From NCBI RefSeq assembly GCF_000005505.3, contig NC_016132.3, positions 6,448,001 through 6,512,000 on the forward strand: 64,000 nt of DNA, in the 5' to 3' direction. The DNA comes from Brachypodium distachyon. Its lineage: Eukaryota > Streptophyta > Magnoliopsida > Poales > Poaceae. Under the pieces are notes generated by a model. It saw nothing but the letters and a program-made list of their open reading frames with translations, was not told the DNA's origin and searched no databases. A program made the translations under genes and the position numbers. Of this stretch, positions 20,330 to 32,458 are shown one piece after another. Each line of letters starts with the position of its first letter. Position 1 is the first letter of the stretch.

Positions 20330-21095
20330 CAAGTACTTATTTAATTCAAAGTACTTTAAAAGAAAATTTAAAGTGAAATACTTAGGATTTTTCTAGGTAG
20401 TCGTTTTCCTTTTCATTATAGGATTGAATCCTAGGATGTGCTGATCCTATTAAAGTTTGGGGCCCTAATTTCTGGAATTGGGGATATTAGATTTGAGAAG
20501 CCTAATTTTAAAATGTGTGGAAAAGACATACCATGGTAAAATTAAAGAATATAAGAAAATGAAATATAGTTGATGGGATCTGAAGAATTTGTTGCAGAGA
20601 GGAATTTGGAAGAAGAATCTTTTATATAGCCATACAGTAATATAAAAATATGAGGAACCAAATTTAGGTGAGATAGGAATTTGAAAGAGAATATTTTATA
20701 AGGAAAACATCGGAAACCAAATTGGAGGAAGCTATCGGAGTTGCTATAAGGAATTAAGGATACATAAACAAAGAGCAACTTTGCTACAAAAAACAAAGAA
20801 CAGGTAACTTTCTAACTCATCCATGCGAGATGTACCTTTTATGATTCAGCATTAATTAACCAATACACTAAGAGAGGTGTTCATCCCAATAAAACATCAA
20901 AACTAAAAGAACCGCAAGAAATCAGCCGTACAACATTTGCAGCTTAACTTGGGCTTTTCTTGCATTGCTAAGTCAGAAATCTCAGCTCGCCTACAACTTC
21001 TATCAACAGAATGGAAGGCGTCAAGGGCTGCTGCTTGCTTGCGACCAGCTGAGTAACCCACCTCTACTGCACCACCGAACCCCCTCGGCCCAATT
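20330..21095. other. AT-rich spacer and 3'UTR of the bHLH gene
   Basis: The 20330-20830 part is AT-rich with no coding signal. The portion just below 21095 should be the 3'UTR of the bHLH gene, which reads leftward from there. Confidence 0.4.
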
Positions 21096-22949
21096 CTACA
21101 CCATGTTCATGGCACGAGACATCGCAGCAATCACCTTCTCCCTCGTTTGCTGTTCGGAGCCAGGGCACTTGATGATGAAGGAATGCACCACCGTACCATT
21201 GTTGCCTGTGACCTTCGACTCACCTACACGGACTTCCGCCTCTTCAAATGCTTCAAAGACCTTCTTGACTGGATGGTTCTCCATTGGAGACATTACTCGG
21301 ACAAGGACCTCGTCTCGCACCACTTGGATGTCCACCTCTGGTCTGGGTGCTCTGTCCCTTGGGTCCGCCATGCCGGACTCGAGAAAACGTTCTCTCTCCG
21401 TCTCCATGTCTTTGAGCTTCTTCTGGAGGTCAGTGATGTATGCTATTGCATCTCCCAGCAGAGAGGCCTTGTCCATTTTTGAGATGTTGGGTACCACGGC
21501 TCTCAGAGCATAGAACCGCTGGTTGAGCTTCTCCCTCCTTTGGCGCTCAGCCTCAACATGATTAAGCGGCTCCTCCCTCCCATTTGCAGGCTTTCTTCCC
21601 CTCTTCCTCGGACGTCGGTCCTCAATGATAGGAGGTGCCCCTTCCTCTTTACACAAGCCATTCACCTCTGAACTCTCTCCATCAAGGACAGCAGTTCTTG
21701 CAACCAGGACCCCAGACTTAGAACTGGTCCCTGCACTAAAATCTATTTGTCTAGGGGCTTGTGCTTGCAACTGTTGCTGGTTGACCATCTGCAGTGGTTT
21801 CACTAGCTGTGGTGGCTGTTTCTGAAGCTGTGGTAGTTTCTGGAGCTGAGTTGCTTTCTGAAGCTGAAACTGTGCTGTAGTAGGGCTGTCCGCAGCTCCA
21901 TTGTTGTGTGGAACTTCATTGCTCACTATCAGTATGCCATTTCCAAACTTCTGCTGATGAGAATTCAGGCCCCGGGCCTGACTCCAAGTGAAATTCTGCA
22001 ATCCTTTCTGGACATTGGGAAGCAATGAACTCCCTACACCAGCACCAGCAGCCCTCTGTTCCCATGACCTTTCATCTCCCTTTGGTACACCAATCACTGG
22101 AGCTGCTGAAGGCCGACCAAGGTTCAAATCCTTGCCAAAAATCTTTGCCAAGCCTGGAGACTTCTCAATATGACCATTTCCTTCACGCCTCTGGACTATA
22201 TTGCCACTCCCTGCAAAGACAGCCTTTATGGCCTGGAGAGCGTCAGGACTCTCAACCACCTGCTGCATTGAACCCAGCTCAAGAACACCAGTCTCAAATG
22301 GCACTAACACAATAGTTCTAAATCCTGCTGTGCTTGCAAGGTACCCCCGGTAACAGTAATTGACTGGGAATACATTGCGGTCGGTATTAGGAATCCAGAG
22401 GGGCATGCCTGCTGCAAAAACTTGACCAGGGCCACCAGCACGACGCGGAAATGCGAAGTACATAGATGCTAGAAAGAACATCTCAGTATCTGTCACCTGA
22501 TCAATACCTGGGGCATAATCCTCCTCATCAGCACCACCAAATGCTGTATGCAACCTCTGCAGCACACGCTTCCGCATTCGCTGATTGGCATCATCATTGC
22601 CTACAGAAGCAGCACCTCCCACCTCACCATCATGGGGTTCACGGCAAGAGCCATCCCCCCATCCAAGGACAAGATCACCAGATTTGGTGCGTGAGAGCTG
22701 CCAGAAGATGGCATAGTTCCAACCACCATGAGGATGTTCTGATTCTATAAGCTCCTGGAGTTTATTCTGCAAGTCTGCAGGCAATGATGCAGCAACAAGA
22801 CCCTCAGATATGGCACCACCTCCTTTTGTCAAGTATGCAAATGCATCCCTTCCAAGCACAGTGGTGCTGAGGGCTCGGTCTTCCTCAGTCCACGTTCCAC
22901 CGGTTCCTCCATTGGCACCATCCTCCTCTACCTCCATCTTCATCACCAT
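21096..22949 (-). CDS. bHLH-MYC_N transcription factor, bHLH13/JAM type (jasmonate-associated MYC2-like)
   Basis: One minus-strand coding exon of 617 residues (start 22949, [11 protein letters not shown]). Residues ~19-225 form the bHLH-MYC_N domain ([42 protein letters not shown]). Residues ~463-512 are the bHLH domain with basic region [11 protein letters not shown]; the H464-E468-R472 triad predicts G-box (CACGTG) binding. An ACT-like C-terminal domain spans ~540-617. The [15 protein letters not shown] nuclear-localisation stretch precedes the basic region, as in JAM proteins. The middle is rich in Gln-Leu-Gln-Lys repeats. The order and motifs match Arabidopsis bHLH13/bHLH3/bHLH17, which repress jasmonate responses by competing with MYC2; that role is inferred for this gene. 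A start at the fourth residue (also Met) is possible. Confidence 0.95.
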   Translation of the reverse strand: MVMKMEVEEDGANGGTGGTWTEEDRALSTTVLGRDAFAYLTKGGGAISEGLVAASLPADLQNKLQELIESEHPHGGWNYAIFWQLSRTKSGDLVLGWGDGSCREPHDGEVGGAASVGNDDANQRMRKRVLQRLHTAFGGADEEDYAPGIDQVTDTEMFFLASMYFAFPRRAGGPGQVFAAGMPLWIPNTDRNVFPVNYCYRGYLASTAGFRTIVLVPFETGVLELGSMQQVVESPDALQAIKAVFAGSGNIVQRREGNGHIEKSPGLAKIFGKDLNLGRPSAAPVIGVPKGDERSWEQRAAGAGVGSSLLPNVQKGLQNFTWSQARGLNSHQQKFGNGILIVSNEVPHNNGAADSPTTAQFQLQKATQLQKLPQLQKQPPQLVKPLQMVNQQQLQAQAPRQIDFSAGTSSKSGVLVARTAVLDGESSEVNGLCKEEGAPPIIEDRRPRKRGRKPANGREEPLNHVEAERQRREKLNQRFYALRAVVPNISKMDKASLLGDAIAYITDLQKKLKDMETERERFLESGMADPRDRAPRPEVDIQVVRDEVLVRVMSPMENHPVKKVFEAFEEAEVRVGESKVTGNNGTVVHSFIIKCPGSEQQTREKVIAAMSRAMNMV

Positions 22950-22954
22950 AATAC

Positions 22955-23765
22955 CTACTCAAAACAGTATAGGTCAGGTCAAAAGGCACTGATCACATCA
23001 ATGTTCTGTTGCAAGTTGCAACAAATGGCTAGCCAAACGTCAGAATGACATTTAACTAGTCTAGATGTATACAGTCAGTAAATTCTTACTGCAGTTATAA
23101 ACATATATGGATATACTTAAAATAAAACAGAATCAAACTCCCAGTCATCATGCAGCTAAAAAAACATACTGACACAAACACCTAGTACTTGGCAGTGGCA
23201 TCCTTCTAAATAATAACTTTAAATGAATTAACACGTGGGCAATAAAAACTTTGCTAGTCTATGACACATACGTCATTAACTTGTCAGGGAGTGAAGGGGA
23301 CACTCCATAGCAATAATATTAGGAAAACTACCAAATGCTGATTATACACATGTAAATAACATGAATAACACAATCATGTTGATAGTTCATTCAAAGCACA
23401 CAAAACTTTTGCTAATAAAATCAGCACGCATTAAAGAAACATATATCTTGGCATTGCTATGGCAACCCAGAATTTGGGTTGCCTGAGGAGCACATGACTG
23501 GATTCTAATCCAATCGGGCCGCACAACGGCCAGAATGACATGGTCATAAGCTCCTACCGATCGCCAGGCACTAGATTCCAGCCTAAACAAGGCTATCGTC
23601 CTCCACGGCACGACAAATCACCACTCCGCCTAACTCACCAAGACACGACGACAGCCCACGGGTTGCAATCGCTCCATTTCACGACACGACAGGGCAGTAC
23701 GGGCAGCTACTGTAGTGCGACAATTCAGATACAGGGGCGGACGGGGGAGGAGCCAGGAATCTCAC
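22955..23765 (-). other. 5'UTR intron of the bHLH gene
   Basis: The donor is at 23765 (CGCTCAG|GTGAGA on the minus strand) and the acceptor is at 22955 (GAGTAG|GTATT), five bases before the ATG. The intron is 811 bp and AT-rich, whereas the flanking first exon is very GC-rich. Confidence 0.7.
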
Positions 23766-24150
23766 CTGAGCGGGACTCCGGGGCCCGAATCGGCGGCGGG
23801 GACGCGAAATCCAGCGCGGGCAGGCAGGCAGGCAGGCCGGCCGGCACCCCCCAGCCCCCGAGAACCCCCGACCTCTGCCTGCCGAATCCGAGCGCGGGCG
23901 ACGGCGAAGCCCGGATCTTCCCGCGCGCGAATCCGAGCTCCGGGGTTCTCCTTGCTCGTGGGGCCTGGGGTGGTGGGGGGGGGACGGGCGCGGCGGGGCG
24001 TGCGCGTAGGGGCAGGGCGGGATTCGACGGTGGATGTGTCTGTGTTTTTCTCTGGTTCGCGAGGGGATTTCGGGGAGGGAGGCGACCTGCGAGCGAGCGA
24101 GCGGGGTTGGGATTGTGGGGGTGAGTTGAGATGGGCGAAAACGAGGGCCT
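23766..24150 (-). promoter_or_regulatory. GC-rich 5'UTR exon and promoter of the bHLH gene
   Basis: Very GC-rich DNA with a GGCA/GGCC run (about 23815-23842) and G-rich tracts near 23970. It is most likely the untranslated first exon and core promoter. The long overlapping ORFs here on both strands are compositional. Confidence 0.5.
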
Positions 24151-26168
24151 TTTCTACTGGGATCCCGGGCCGACCGGGGCTCGCTTTGCGTGTCCGCCTC
24201 AATCGGCTTCAGCTCTCTTTTTCCTCGGCTCCGGCCTTTGCCGTGGGGGTCTTCTGCAGCTTTCTGTTCAGGATTTGGACGGAGAGAACTGAGATAGGCT
24301 CTAGCTTTGCGTTGCGTCCGAGTCCGAGGAAAGGAAAGCTCCATGTGATTCTAAAATTGAAATCGATAGAAACTACACAGGGGGGTTTTGAAAATTTTAT
24401 ACGGATAGGCTATGGATTGGAGTTTATACAGGTAAATTTTGATTGAGAAATATGATCATATGACAATTGTGATGATATAACAAAAATTGGCTCATTTTTC
24501 AGCTTTTAGTGCTCACTGCGGTATATAATTACTTTGTTATATTTTACACATATGTTTTCTTATATTTCTAGGTAATGTTCTTCTTGTGTGTTTAAGTCTC
24601 AGGTTAATATGGACCCCTGCCTGATGAAGTTCTACTAGAAAAAAAAACGAGTTAATAGCTTTTTCGGGATGCAATAATGTTTCACCCAGACCATAATAAA
24701 CAATAGACATATTGTATATCTTTATATGTGAAATAAAAAATTCAAGGAATTCTTACTTGCTTGTATGCGAGTGTCCACGTCGTTGCAGCAGCACCATGTG
24801 GTAAATCTCGATCTTCATGTTGTCGGGCGACCGCCGAGACCGCTGTCTCTTCACACCCTTACACTCTTCTGATATCTCTCTTCTCCGTCTACTCTGACAG
24901 AGTTTAAATTCACCGAGTTTGGTAGAAGTGCATCAGTAGTGGGTGGCGGCGTGTCGCGAGACTTTGCGGGATCTAGCGGACTGCTATGGGCGGTCATGGA
25001 GGGAAACTCGACGGGGGCACGCCAGCGGGAGGGGGAGGAAGGATGGAGGGCTTAGACGAGGGTGGGATCGGCGAGTGGGGATAGTTTCATCAGGCGTGGC
25101 CGGCGACGAGAGCCCATGACATACGGCAGCGATGAGTCTGCAGGTGACAAGAGGTAGCCAGATCCATGGGGGAAGCTGGGTTGCGGGGGCGAGAGAAGTC
25201 GTTTGGGAGTGCGGGGAGATACAACTATCAGGTGAGGAAATGCGAAGGCAGGTTCCGGCCTGCTATATATCGCACTTCTGGTCCCGTGTTTGCCGTCCCA
25301 ATGTATTAATTATTTTTACTTAGTTTTTGTTTCCCACATATACGAGGGATTTGTTGTGGCTAGTGATGGTTGGCGGTCGCCGGAGGAAGGGGGAGGGGTT
25401 GAAATTGTTTAGCATAAAAAAACTCTTTTCCTTGAAAATAAGACAGTAATTTTAGAAAGACAAAGTTTCATTGTTTAAAATACATACATGAAAATGGAAT
25501 GTGCAAGCAACTAGACCAAATTCTATCCTTTGGTTCGGTCGAAGTTGTAATTGCTTAACCATTATGATTTGCGCTATACAATGCAGGCAAATTGATTTCA
25601 TTCCATAAGCATGAATGTTTTTTCTAGAATACCAATAATCATGAATGTGATCGTGCAATGTGTTCCTTACAGGGGCTAATCATGTCATCTTCAATCTCCC
25701 TATGTGCAATAACCATGCGATGCAAAACAATGACTAATATATGTGATAACTAAGTTGAATATAGTAACAAATTATTGGAGAAATTGTATGACTAACCTAT
25801 TATAGCCCAAATAGTGCAATCAGATATAGTTTGGCTAGATAACTCACTTGCGCACATCAAAATTACATTTTGATCTAGTATACTTTCATCTACAAGTCGC
25901 TTTGTATTACCTCGGCAACTTTTTACGATAAACTAAAGAAATGAAAATGAAGCTGCTACCGGAGTTAAGTTCATGTTTCATCAGACACGTGTATTCAATG
26001 CAAAGTTAAAACGAAACAAAATTACAAATTGACAAAATGTTGGCCCAAAAAACATTTGACGATACCATGATCAAATACTGCTTGTTCAAACAATGTGGTA
26101 CATCGTGGCCACGTGCCACTTTATTCAAGGTGAACAGTGGATCTCACTCTTGCAGTATTTTTTTCTAC
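24151..26168. other. Intergenic spacer
   Basis: The 24340-24780 part is AT-rich. The 24780-25270 part is GC-richer, with short ORFs and no recognisable domain. The 25270-26168 part is AT-rich. I see no gene, no clear repeat boundaries and no RNA gene. Confidence 0.4.
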
Positions 26169-26170
26169 TA

Positions 26171-26287
26171 CTCGCTTCGTCCCATATTAATGACGAAATA
26201 TTTACATGTATTTAGACGCTTTTTGGATATAGATAGATACATCCATATTTGGACAAATTTGAGTCACTTAATATGGGACGGACGAAG
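26171..26287. mobile_element. Stowaway MITE
   Basis: The ends CTCGCTTCGTCCCATATTAA and ...TTAATATGGGACGGACGAAG pair and TA flanks both sides. Length is 117 bp. Confidence 0.88.
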
Positions 26288-26499
26288 TACGAGTTATAAC
26301 CCATATATCACCGTTATGGTTTCTTCGGATTTTATATTTCTCCTAATTGCACTACCAAAAAATTCGAAATCGTGTATACCGATCTAGACGCGAAAGAACA
26401 CTTTCCACGAAATCATCTTAATCTTGTAATCTTAAAAACCTTTTGGCCAACTTTTCTTTGTTAAACACGGCGAAAACCCCTGGCAAGGTGACAAATACG

Positions 26500-27270
26500 G
26501 TTGGTCGCGGAGCCTCATCCCACCGTCATCGGATAAGCACTCACACAGAAGATCCAGACCCGCTATCACACTCCACGCACCAGTGGTCCCCCGCACTCCT
26601 TCTACTGCTGGCACAAACCGTTCACGTGAACCTCCCTCCTCTATCAGCTCGGCTCGATCCGAGCCACTAGCCCACCGCTCGAAGCCGCGGCGCCGCTCAA
26701 AGGCTCAAAGCCGCGTGAGCACGTGCGCGCCACGTGTCCACGGCCCTGGTGCTGATCGGACGGAGAGAGGAGGAGGCGGTTCAGGGGGGGCTCGTGACGC
26801 CACGTGACCCCGTGCGCCCACCCGAGGAAGGTTCTCGCGCACCGTCACGCGCTTCCCCGCACGACACCGACTGGAAGGTCCCACGCTTCCGTGGCCCCGC
26901 ACGGTAAGCGAGCCGTTCGGCTTCAGGGTGAAGGAACCGGTAACGCTAGCGCAGTAGCGCAGCCCAGGCCGCGGGCGAGGGCGTGGCGGGGTGGTGGGAA
27001 ACGTGAACGCTATTTAAGGGAAAACGTGAGCGAGCTCGGGCGCGGCACGTTTCGCGCTAAATGACCGAGGTGGGGCCCGCAAGGGGCTCTGCTGGGCGCT
27101 GACGCGGTGGACCCCGCTCCCTTTCGGGGCGGGCTCTGCGCGGGTACAGTACGTACGTTCGTCGGTACGCGTAACGGCCTCCGGCGCCCCGGGCCCCGGC
27201 GATCAACAACGCATGCATCCGAACGAGGGTCGCAAGGAGTAATCTGGGACTAGAAAACAACACGGAAAAC
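26500..27270 (+). promoter_or_regulatory. Orphan GC-rich, G-box-clustered promoter-like island
   Basis: Four CACGTG cores lie within 184 bp (26623-26628, 26720-26725, 26731-26736, 26801-26806), in a CpG-rich stretch. A TATA-like CTATTTAAGG follows at about 27009-27018, with GC-rich sequence after it. This is the arrangement of a plus-strand, ABA/bZIP- or bHLH-responsive promoter. No coding gene follows within 6 kb, because the downstream region is a satellite array. It could be a promoter stranded by rearrangement, or the promoter of a non-coding transcript. Confidence 0.4.
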
Positions 27271-27479
27271 GGGGTGCGGAAAAAGGCGTGCGGGGAATCG
27301 TACGTGACGATGGGCGTTCACGGCATCGCTCGCGTCGCCGGGGATCGAAGCTTTCTCCACGCGAAACCTGGCTCGATCCGGTGCGGTTTCTTTTTTTTTC
27401 TTTTTTTTGAGGGAACGACCCGGTGCGTTGCGTCGCGATAATGCAGACCGGAAAAGAGGTCTTTTTTTTTTCGTCATCA

Positions 27480-29662
27480 CGGTGCCTTCCGGTGCACTGT
27501 ATGGCGTGGCCTAGCCTGATCCTGACCGACCGTGGTTTTGGGTGCAGCGGTGTACGCGAAGATGGGTTTGAAGGTTATCCATACACTTTGTTTCGAACTT
27601 GTTTTCATTGGTACTGCTGGCGGAGAAAAGAGCAGAGGGCTTTTGGTACGTGTCAACGGTGACTCGCTATCGATAAACCCGATTGTTATTATGCATTTTT
27701 GTTGCGAACTTGTTTTCATGGTACTCCTGTCAGATCACTTGTTGCTTATCTAAACTACTAGCGTGGGCTATAGTGTAGTGTTTCATGATGCACTATGTGA
27801 TAACTCGTTTGTTGTGAAAATTTGTCGTGGCGTGTGTTGCCGATTGTAAAAATGAAAGAAGATTTTTAACACGCATCATAGGTGAATAGGTGACTCGATA
27901 TTGATATTCTCGGTTTGTTAGTATCATTTTTCTTTTACCCGAGCTATTGAATGTGGTCCATATTTGTCTTGATGACTTGATAACTTGTTTGTTTCGGAAG
28001 TTTGATGTCGTGTGTGTTGCTGTTGGAGAAAAAGGGAAAAGTTTTCTAATACACATCATGGGTGACTCGGTATGGATAAACCCGATTGTTTAGATCACTT
28101 TGTTTCTTACGGGAACTACTAACGTGTTCCAGGTGCAATGTTTCTTGATGCGCTGTGTGATAACTTGTTTGTTGTGAAAGTTTGGTGTTATTTGAAGAAA
28201 AGGGTCTTTTGCGTCATCTTGGTGCCTTTTAGTGCACTATATCATGTGGCCTGAACTTATCTCGATCGACCATTGTTTTTGAGAGTAGCGATGCACGCAG
28301 CACGCATCACGCATATAGGATTGGAAGTTCTTGAACCACTACGTGATAACTAGCTTGTTGCGAATGTTTTGTTTTCGTGTGTACTACAGACGGATAAAAG
28401 AGTAAAGGATTTCGGATATGCATCAACGATGACTCGCTATTGATAAACTCGATTGTTTGGATCACTTGTTCCTTGTCCGAGTTAATGTGAGCTATAGTGT
28501 TTGATGCTTGATAACTCATTTGTTGGGGAAGTTTGTTGTGACATGTGTTGCTGGTGAAAGAATCTAGAGGATTTCCAATACACATCACGGGTGAGTATGT
28601 GACTCGTTATTGATAAACTCGGTCTATCAGCATCACTTTTTTTAAGTGGGCTACTAATGTGGTCCACAGTGCAATGTTTCTTAATGACTAAATAACTTGT
28701 TGCGGAAGTTTGTTGTCATATGTGTTGTTGATGGAGAAAAGGGATAAGGATTTCTAATACACATCAATGGCGACTCGCTATTGATAAACCTGATTGTTTA
28801 GACTTTGTTTCTTATGTGAGCTACTAATGTGTTCCGGGTGCAATATTTATTGATGCGTTACGTGATAACTCGTTTGTTGTGAAAGTTTGGTGTCATTCGA
28901 ACTTGAAAATGATTTTTTGAATCATACCGGTGCCTTTGGGTGCACTATATGTGTGGCTTAGACTTATCAAGATCAACCATTGCTTTGAGAGTAGCGATGC
29001 ACACATGTCGCTGATAGCTTTGTAGGTTTTGAACCATTACGTGATAACTTGTTTGTTGCTAATATTTTGTTTTCATGTGTACTGCCGACAGAGAAAAGAG
29101 TGTCTATAGAATTTCTGATATACATCAACAGTGACTCACTATTGATATAAACGATTGTTTGGATCACTTGTTCCTTGTCTAAGCTAGCATGGACTATAAT
29201 GTAGGGTTTTTTTATGCACTACGTGATAACTCATTTGCTGGGAAAGTTTGTTGCGGCGTGTGTTGCTGATGAAAAATGCTAAAGAATTTATAACACACAT
29301 CTCATGTGAGCAGGTGACTCGTTATTGATAAACTCAATATGTTAGTATCACTTTTTATTTACGTGAGCTACTAATGTGGTCATAGTGCAATGTTTTCCGT
29401 TGCCTTGATAACTTCTTTGTTGCAAAAGTCTGTTGTCATGTGTGTTGCCGACGGAGAAAAAGAAAAATGATTTCTAATAGACATCAACGTGACTCATTAT
29501 TGATAAACAGGCATGAGGTACTAACGTGTTCCAGGTACAATGTTTCTTGATACACTACGGGATAACTTGTTTTGTCGTAAAAGTTTGGTGTTGTTCGAAC
29601 TCGAAAATAAAAGTCTTTTTGCCTCGTCTTAATGCATTTCGGTGTGCTATATCGCGTGGCTT
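27480..29662 (+). repeat. Tandem satellite: ~178-bp monomers in a four-monomer higher-order repeat
   Basis: The landmark TGATAACTNGTTTGTTG recurs at about 27790, 27975, 28155, 28340, 28510, 28690, 28862, 29040, 29222, 29405 and 29558, giving a monomer near 178 bp. Each monomer also carries versions of GTGTGTTGCTGA, GAGAAAAG, TTTCTAATACACATCA, GACTCGNTATTGATAAAC and GAGCTACTAATGTG. Every fourth monomer carries a variant GGTGCCTTTNGGTGCACTATAT (about 27482, 28224, 28930, degenerate at 29632), followed by GAGAGTAGCGATGCAC. This gives about three copies of a ~710-bp higher-order unit. No open reading frame of note is present. Confidence 0.85.
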
Positions 29663-30335
29663 CTGGTAAATGGGGCAGCCTCAGCTTTGAGAATAGCCTG
29701 GCCTTGTAGGCAATCAGGGACAGGGCTAAAACTGCTCATGCGGCTGTACTGGCCCATTGCCCCATTCCCACCCTTCTCTACATTGTAAAGAAAAAAGAAA
29801 AAGAAAAAACTCTACAACCCTTTGCCGTGAAGGCCTGAAGCCATGGTGCCTTACCCTAGCGTCACCGTCGACGCGTCGATCCACCCCCGTCATACACCCC
29901 GGCCTCCTGCTTATAACGCGCGTCGCCGCCATCGTCGTTCCCAGTCTTCCTCATCGGGGCATCGCTGCAGTCTCCACCCCGTGTGCAGTCAACTTTGGCT
30001 ATTAGGTTTTGAGGTATGAACTTGTTTTTATCTAGCAATTAGCTCTGCCTGCGCCGCAGCGGCGGTCACCAAAGTATATTGCCATACTACTTCATTGTTG
30101 CCTCTGATTGATTTTCGACCGGGGAGCATGGAATAGCAGCAGCTTGTGCATTTTGCATGTTGGGCTGGATGAACAGGATTTTGGGGGAGAAAATGAGGAA
30201 GGAGTTAGAGAATAATGAGTCGTATGCTTGTTTGAAATCTTTTTCGAATTATTATTGAATGTATTTCATAATATGATAGTAGCCTAATGTATCTTATACA
30301 TACATAATCAACTCTGCTAAACTAGCGGGTGTACA
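29663..30335. other. Spacer; small hairpin near 29670-29766
   Basis: AAATGGGGCAG near 29668 is mirrored by TTGCCCCATTC near 29757, so this ~100-bp segment may be a small inverted-repeat element. The 29810-30000 part is CG-rich with one short ORF and no recognisable domain. The rest is AT-rich. Confidence 0.35.
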
Positions 30336-30339
30336 GATG

Positions 30340-31024
30340 TACACATGGGCGAAGGACAAAAAAATGTTTATGTAGGGTAATTCGTATAACAGACATATAA
30401 CATTTAATATTTATATTTTATAATTGCAAACTGTATTTTCATAAATCTTGAATAGTTTGTTTTCAATATTCAATATTTCAATAGATTTCATGCAAAAACA
30501 ATGTCTCATTGTATATATGTATAAACTATCAAGTGTGTAATAATCTTAATGCTATGTATTTTCTAATAATCCAACGTTTCAAGTAAGAATAAACACATGG
30601 AGGTAAATTATCAAGTTAGGTCTTTACAAGAGTAAATATATAGTTATATTTTTCTCCTGGAACATCTACATACTTACAAACTTCAAAATAAATATTCGGG
30701 TTTGTTATACCTAAGTCGCATAATTTTAGGTAGAGATAAGTTGATTGTTCAGCCGTTGGATCTAGATTGTGTTTGAAAATTCGCAATGAAAGGGAAGTGA
30801 GTGCTTTGATACTATCGACCAAGAATTAAATCTTTTACTTAAAAATTCAGGTGCCTGAGATATGAAGACACTCGTAGATATTTGACATAATAAACAGGAT
30901 AAATTTGAAGAAACCAGTAGCTCTCAGTTTTTGCTAATTTGCCAATAGAAACACACATTTTCGGTCAGACTGTATTAACTACCAACAAATTTTTTAGATC
31001 ACATAAATTATTAAACTACATTTT
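30340..31024 (+). repeat. Direct repeat, copy 1 (~0.69 kb)
   Basis: This aligns with 31728-32458 from CATGGGNGAAGGACAA through TTTAATATTTATATTTTAT, AAACACATGGAGGT and TTCAGCCGTTGGA to ATTTTCGGTCAGACTGTAT and AAATTATTAAACTAC. An extra tandem copy of the ATTTTCGGTCAGACTGTATT motif follows at 31020-31046. Confidence 0.85.
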
Positions 31025-31049
31025 CGGTCAGACTGTATTAACTAGCTCA

Positions 31050-31560
31050 AAAAAAGGGTTTGAAGAATTTGAGCAAGCCAAGTCCCCTGCGGAGAATCAG
31101 GATGGTGCCAAAGCACAACGATTCATAAAGTGATATGGCTACCTCTTGTTAATGCCAATTTTTAAACTTAACTATGTAGATGGTACGAGGGTTGGAGGCC
31201 GAACGTGTATATGAAGAGAAGATTATCATTGAACTACAGAAAATTAAAGCAAAAGAGCTTTTGTTGAAGGATCTTCGTGCTTTTGAAAAAGAACTTGATG
31301 TAAGCAATGCCACTTATGTTTTGCTTCTTAAAGTTTTAGTTATATTAATTAATCTCACTCAGTTTTGGAATGTAGATTGCCTTTAAATGTGCTGTGATTT
31401 TTTCTTTGCAGGCAAATGTATTAAGTGATGCACATCGTACAACACTGTTTACAGACCTAGAAAGTCTTACTATTAAAAACTGGATAACTGAGGGTGTAAT
31501 TCAAAAAATATTTATCATCTTCTCTAAAACCACCTTAAAAAATGAGAAAACCCGATTGTT
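31050..31560 (+). pseudogene. Spliced gene fragment between the direct repeats, coiled-coil-like, unidentified
   Basis: Exon-like pieces are visible: FEEFEQAKSPAENQDGAKAQ (about 31064-31125), then after a TATGTAG acceptor VRGLEAERVYEEKIIIELQ...KELLLKDLRAFEKELD (31180-31302), a GTAAGC donor, a TTTGCAG acceptor at 31412, and ANVLSDAHRTTLFTDLESLTI (from about 31413). The amphipathic Glu/Lys/Leu composition and tidy splice sites suggest part of a real host gene. I do not recognise the family. No start codon, full-length frame or terminator can be assigned. Confidence 0.4.
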
Positions 31561-31727
31561 AATTGAAAGCCAGCCAACAACATCATCATTGAATATGTAT
31601 GCTTGCAAAATTAATTATTCATTAGTATTTATTCCTTTGAAAAGTGATGCGGTGTCTATTTTCGCTTGTTGCGTTTGTACAACCCAAAGAAAGGCACAGA
31701 CAAGTTTCATCATTATGACACAGTAGG

Positions 31728-32458
31728 GTCCATGGGTGAAGGACAACAAAAATTTTTAGGTACAGTGATTCGTACAACAAACGTATAAAATTTAATATTT
31801 ATATTTTATAACAGTGTATTTTAATGTGTTTGTTTGTACTTTTTAATAATTCTTATAACATTCTGTTTTTAACATTCAATATTTCAATAGATTGCATGAA
31901 AAAACAATGTCACATCGTATACAGGTATAAAGTATCAACTGTGTAATAACCTTAATGTTATGTATTTTTTCTAATAATCCAATGTTTCAAGTAATGATAA
32001 ACACATGGAGGTGAATTAGCAAGTTAGGTCTTGACACGAGTAAATATATAGTTATATTTTTCTCCAGAAACATCTACATACTTACATACTTAACAAAATA
32101 GATATTCGAGTTTGTTATACCTAAATCGCATGATTTTTAGTTAAAGATAAGTTGATTGTTCAGCCGTTGGAACTAAATTGTGTTTTAAATTCACAATGAA
32201 AGGGAAGTGAGTGGCTTTGATATTATCGACCAAGAATTAAATCTTTTACTTAGAAATTCAGGGCCTGAGATATGGACACACCCATAGATATTTGGCATAA
32301 TAAACAGGGTTAATTTCAAGAAACCACGATTTTTGGGTCCCGTCTCACTGGCTCCCAGTTTTTGCTAATTTGCCAACAGAACCACACATTTTCGGTCAGA
32401 CTGTATCAACTAGCCACAAATTTTTTACAACACATAAATTATTAAACTACCTTTTCTC
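31728..32458 (+). repeat. Direct repeat, copy 2 (~0.73 kb)
   Basis: This is homologous to 30340-31024 in the same orientation. It carries about 25 extra bases near 32328 (CGATTTTTGGGTCCCGTCTC...). No TG...CA ends, primer-binding site or polypurine tract could be recognised. Confidence 0.85.

Noticed and set aside
23540..24446. ORFs of 194-243 codons in the bHLH upstream region
   Set aside because: Same compositional effect in the GC-rich first exon and promoter.
30340..32458. Complete LTR retrotransposon
   Set aside because: The direct repeats lack TG...CA ends, a primer-binding site, a polypurine tract and any gag/pol coding, and the interior keeps introns.
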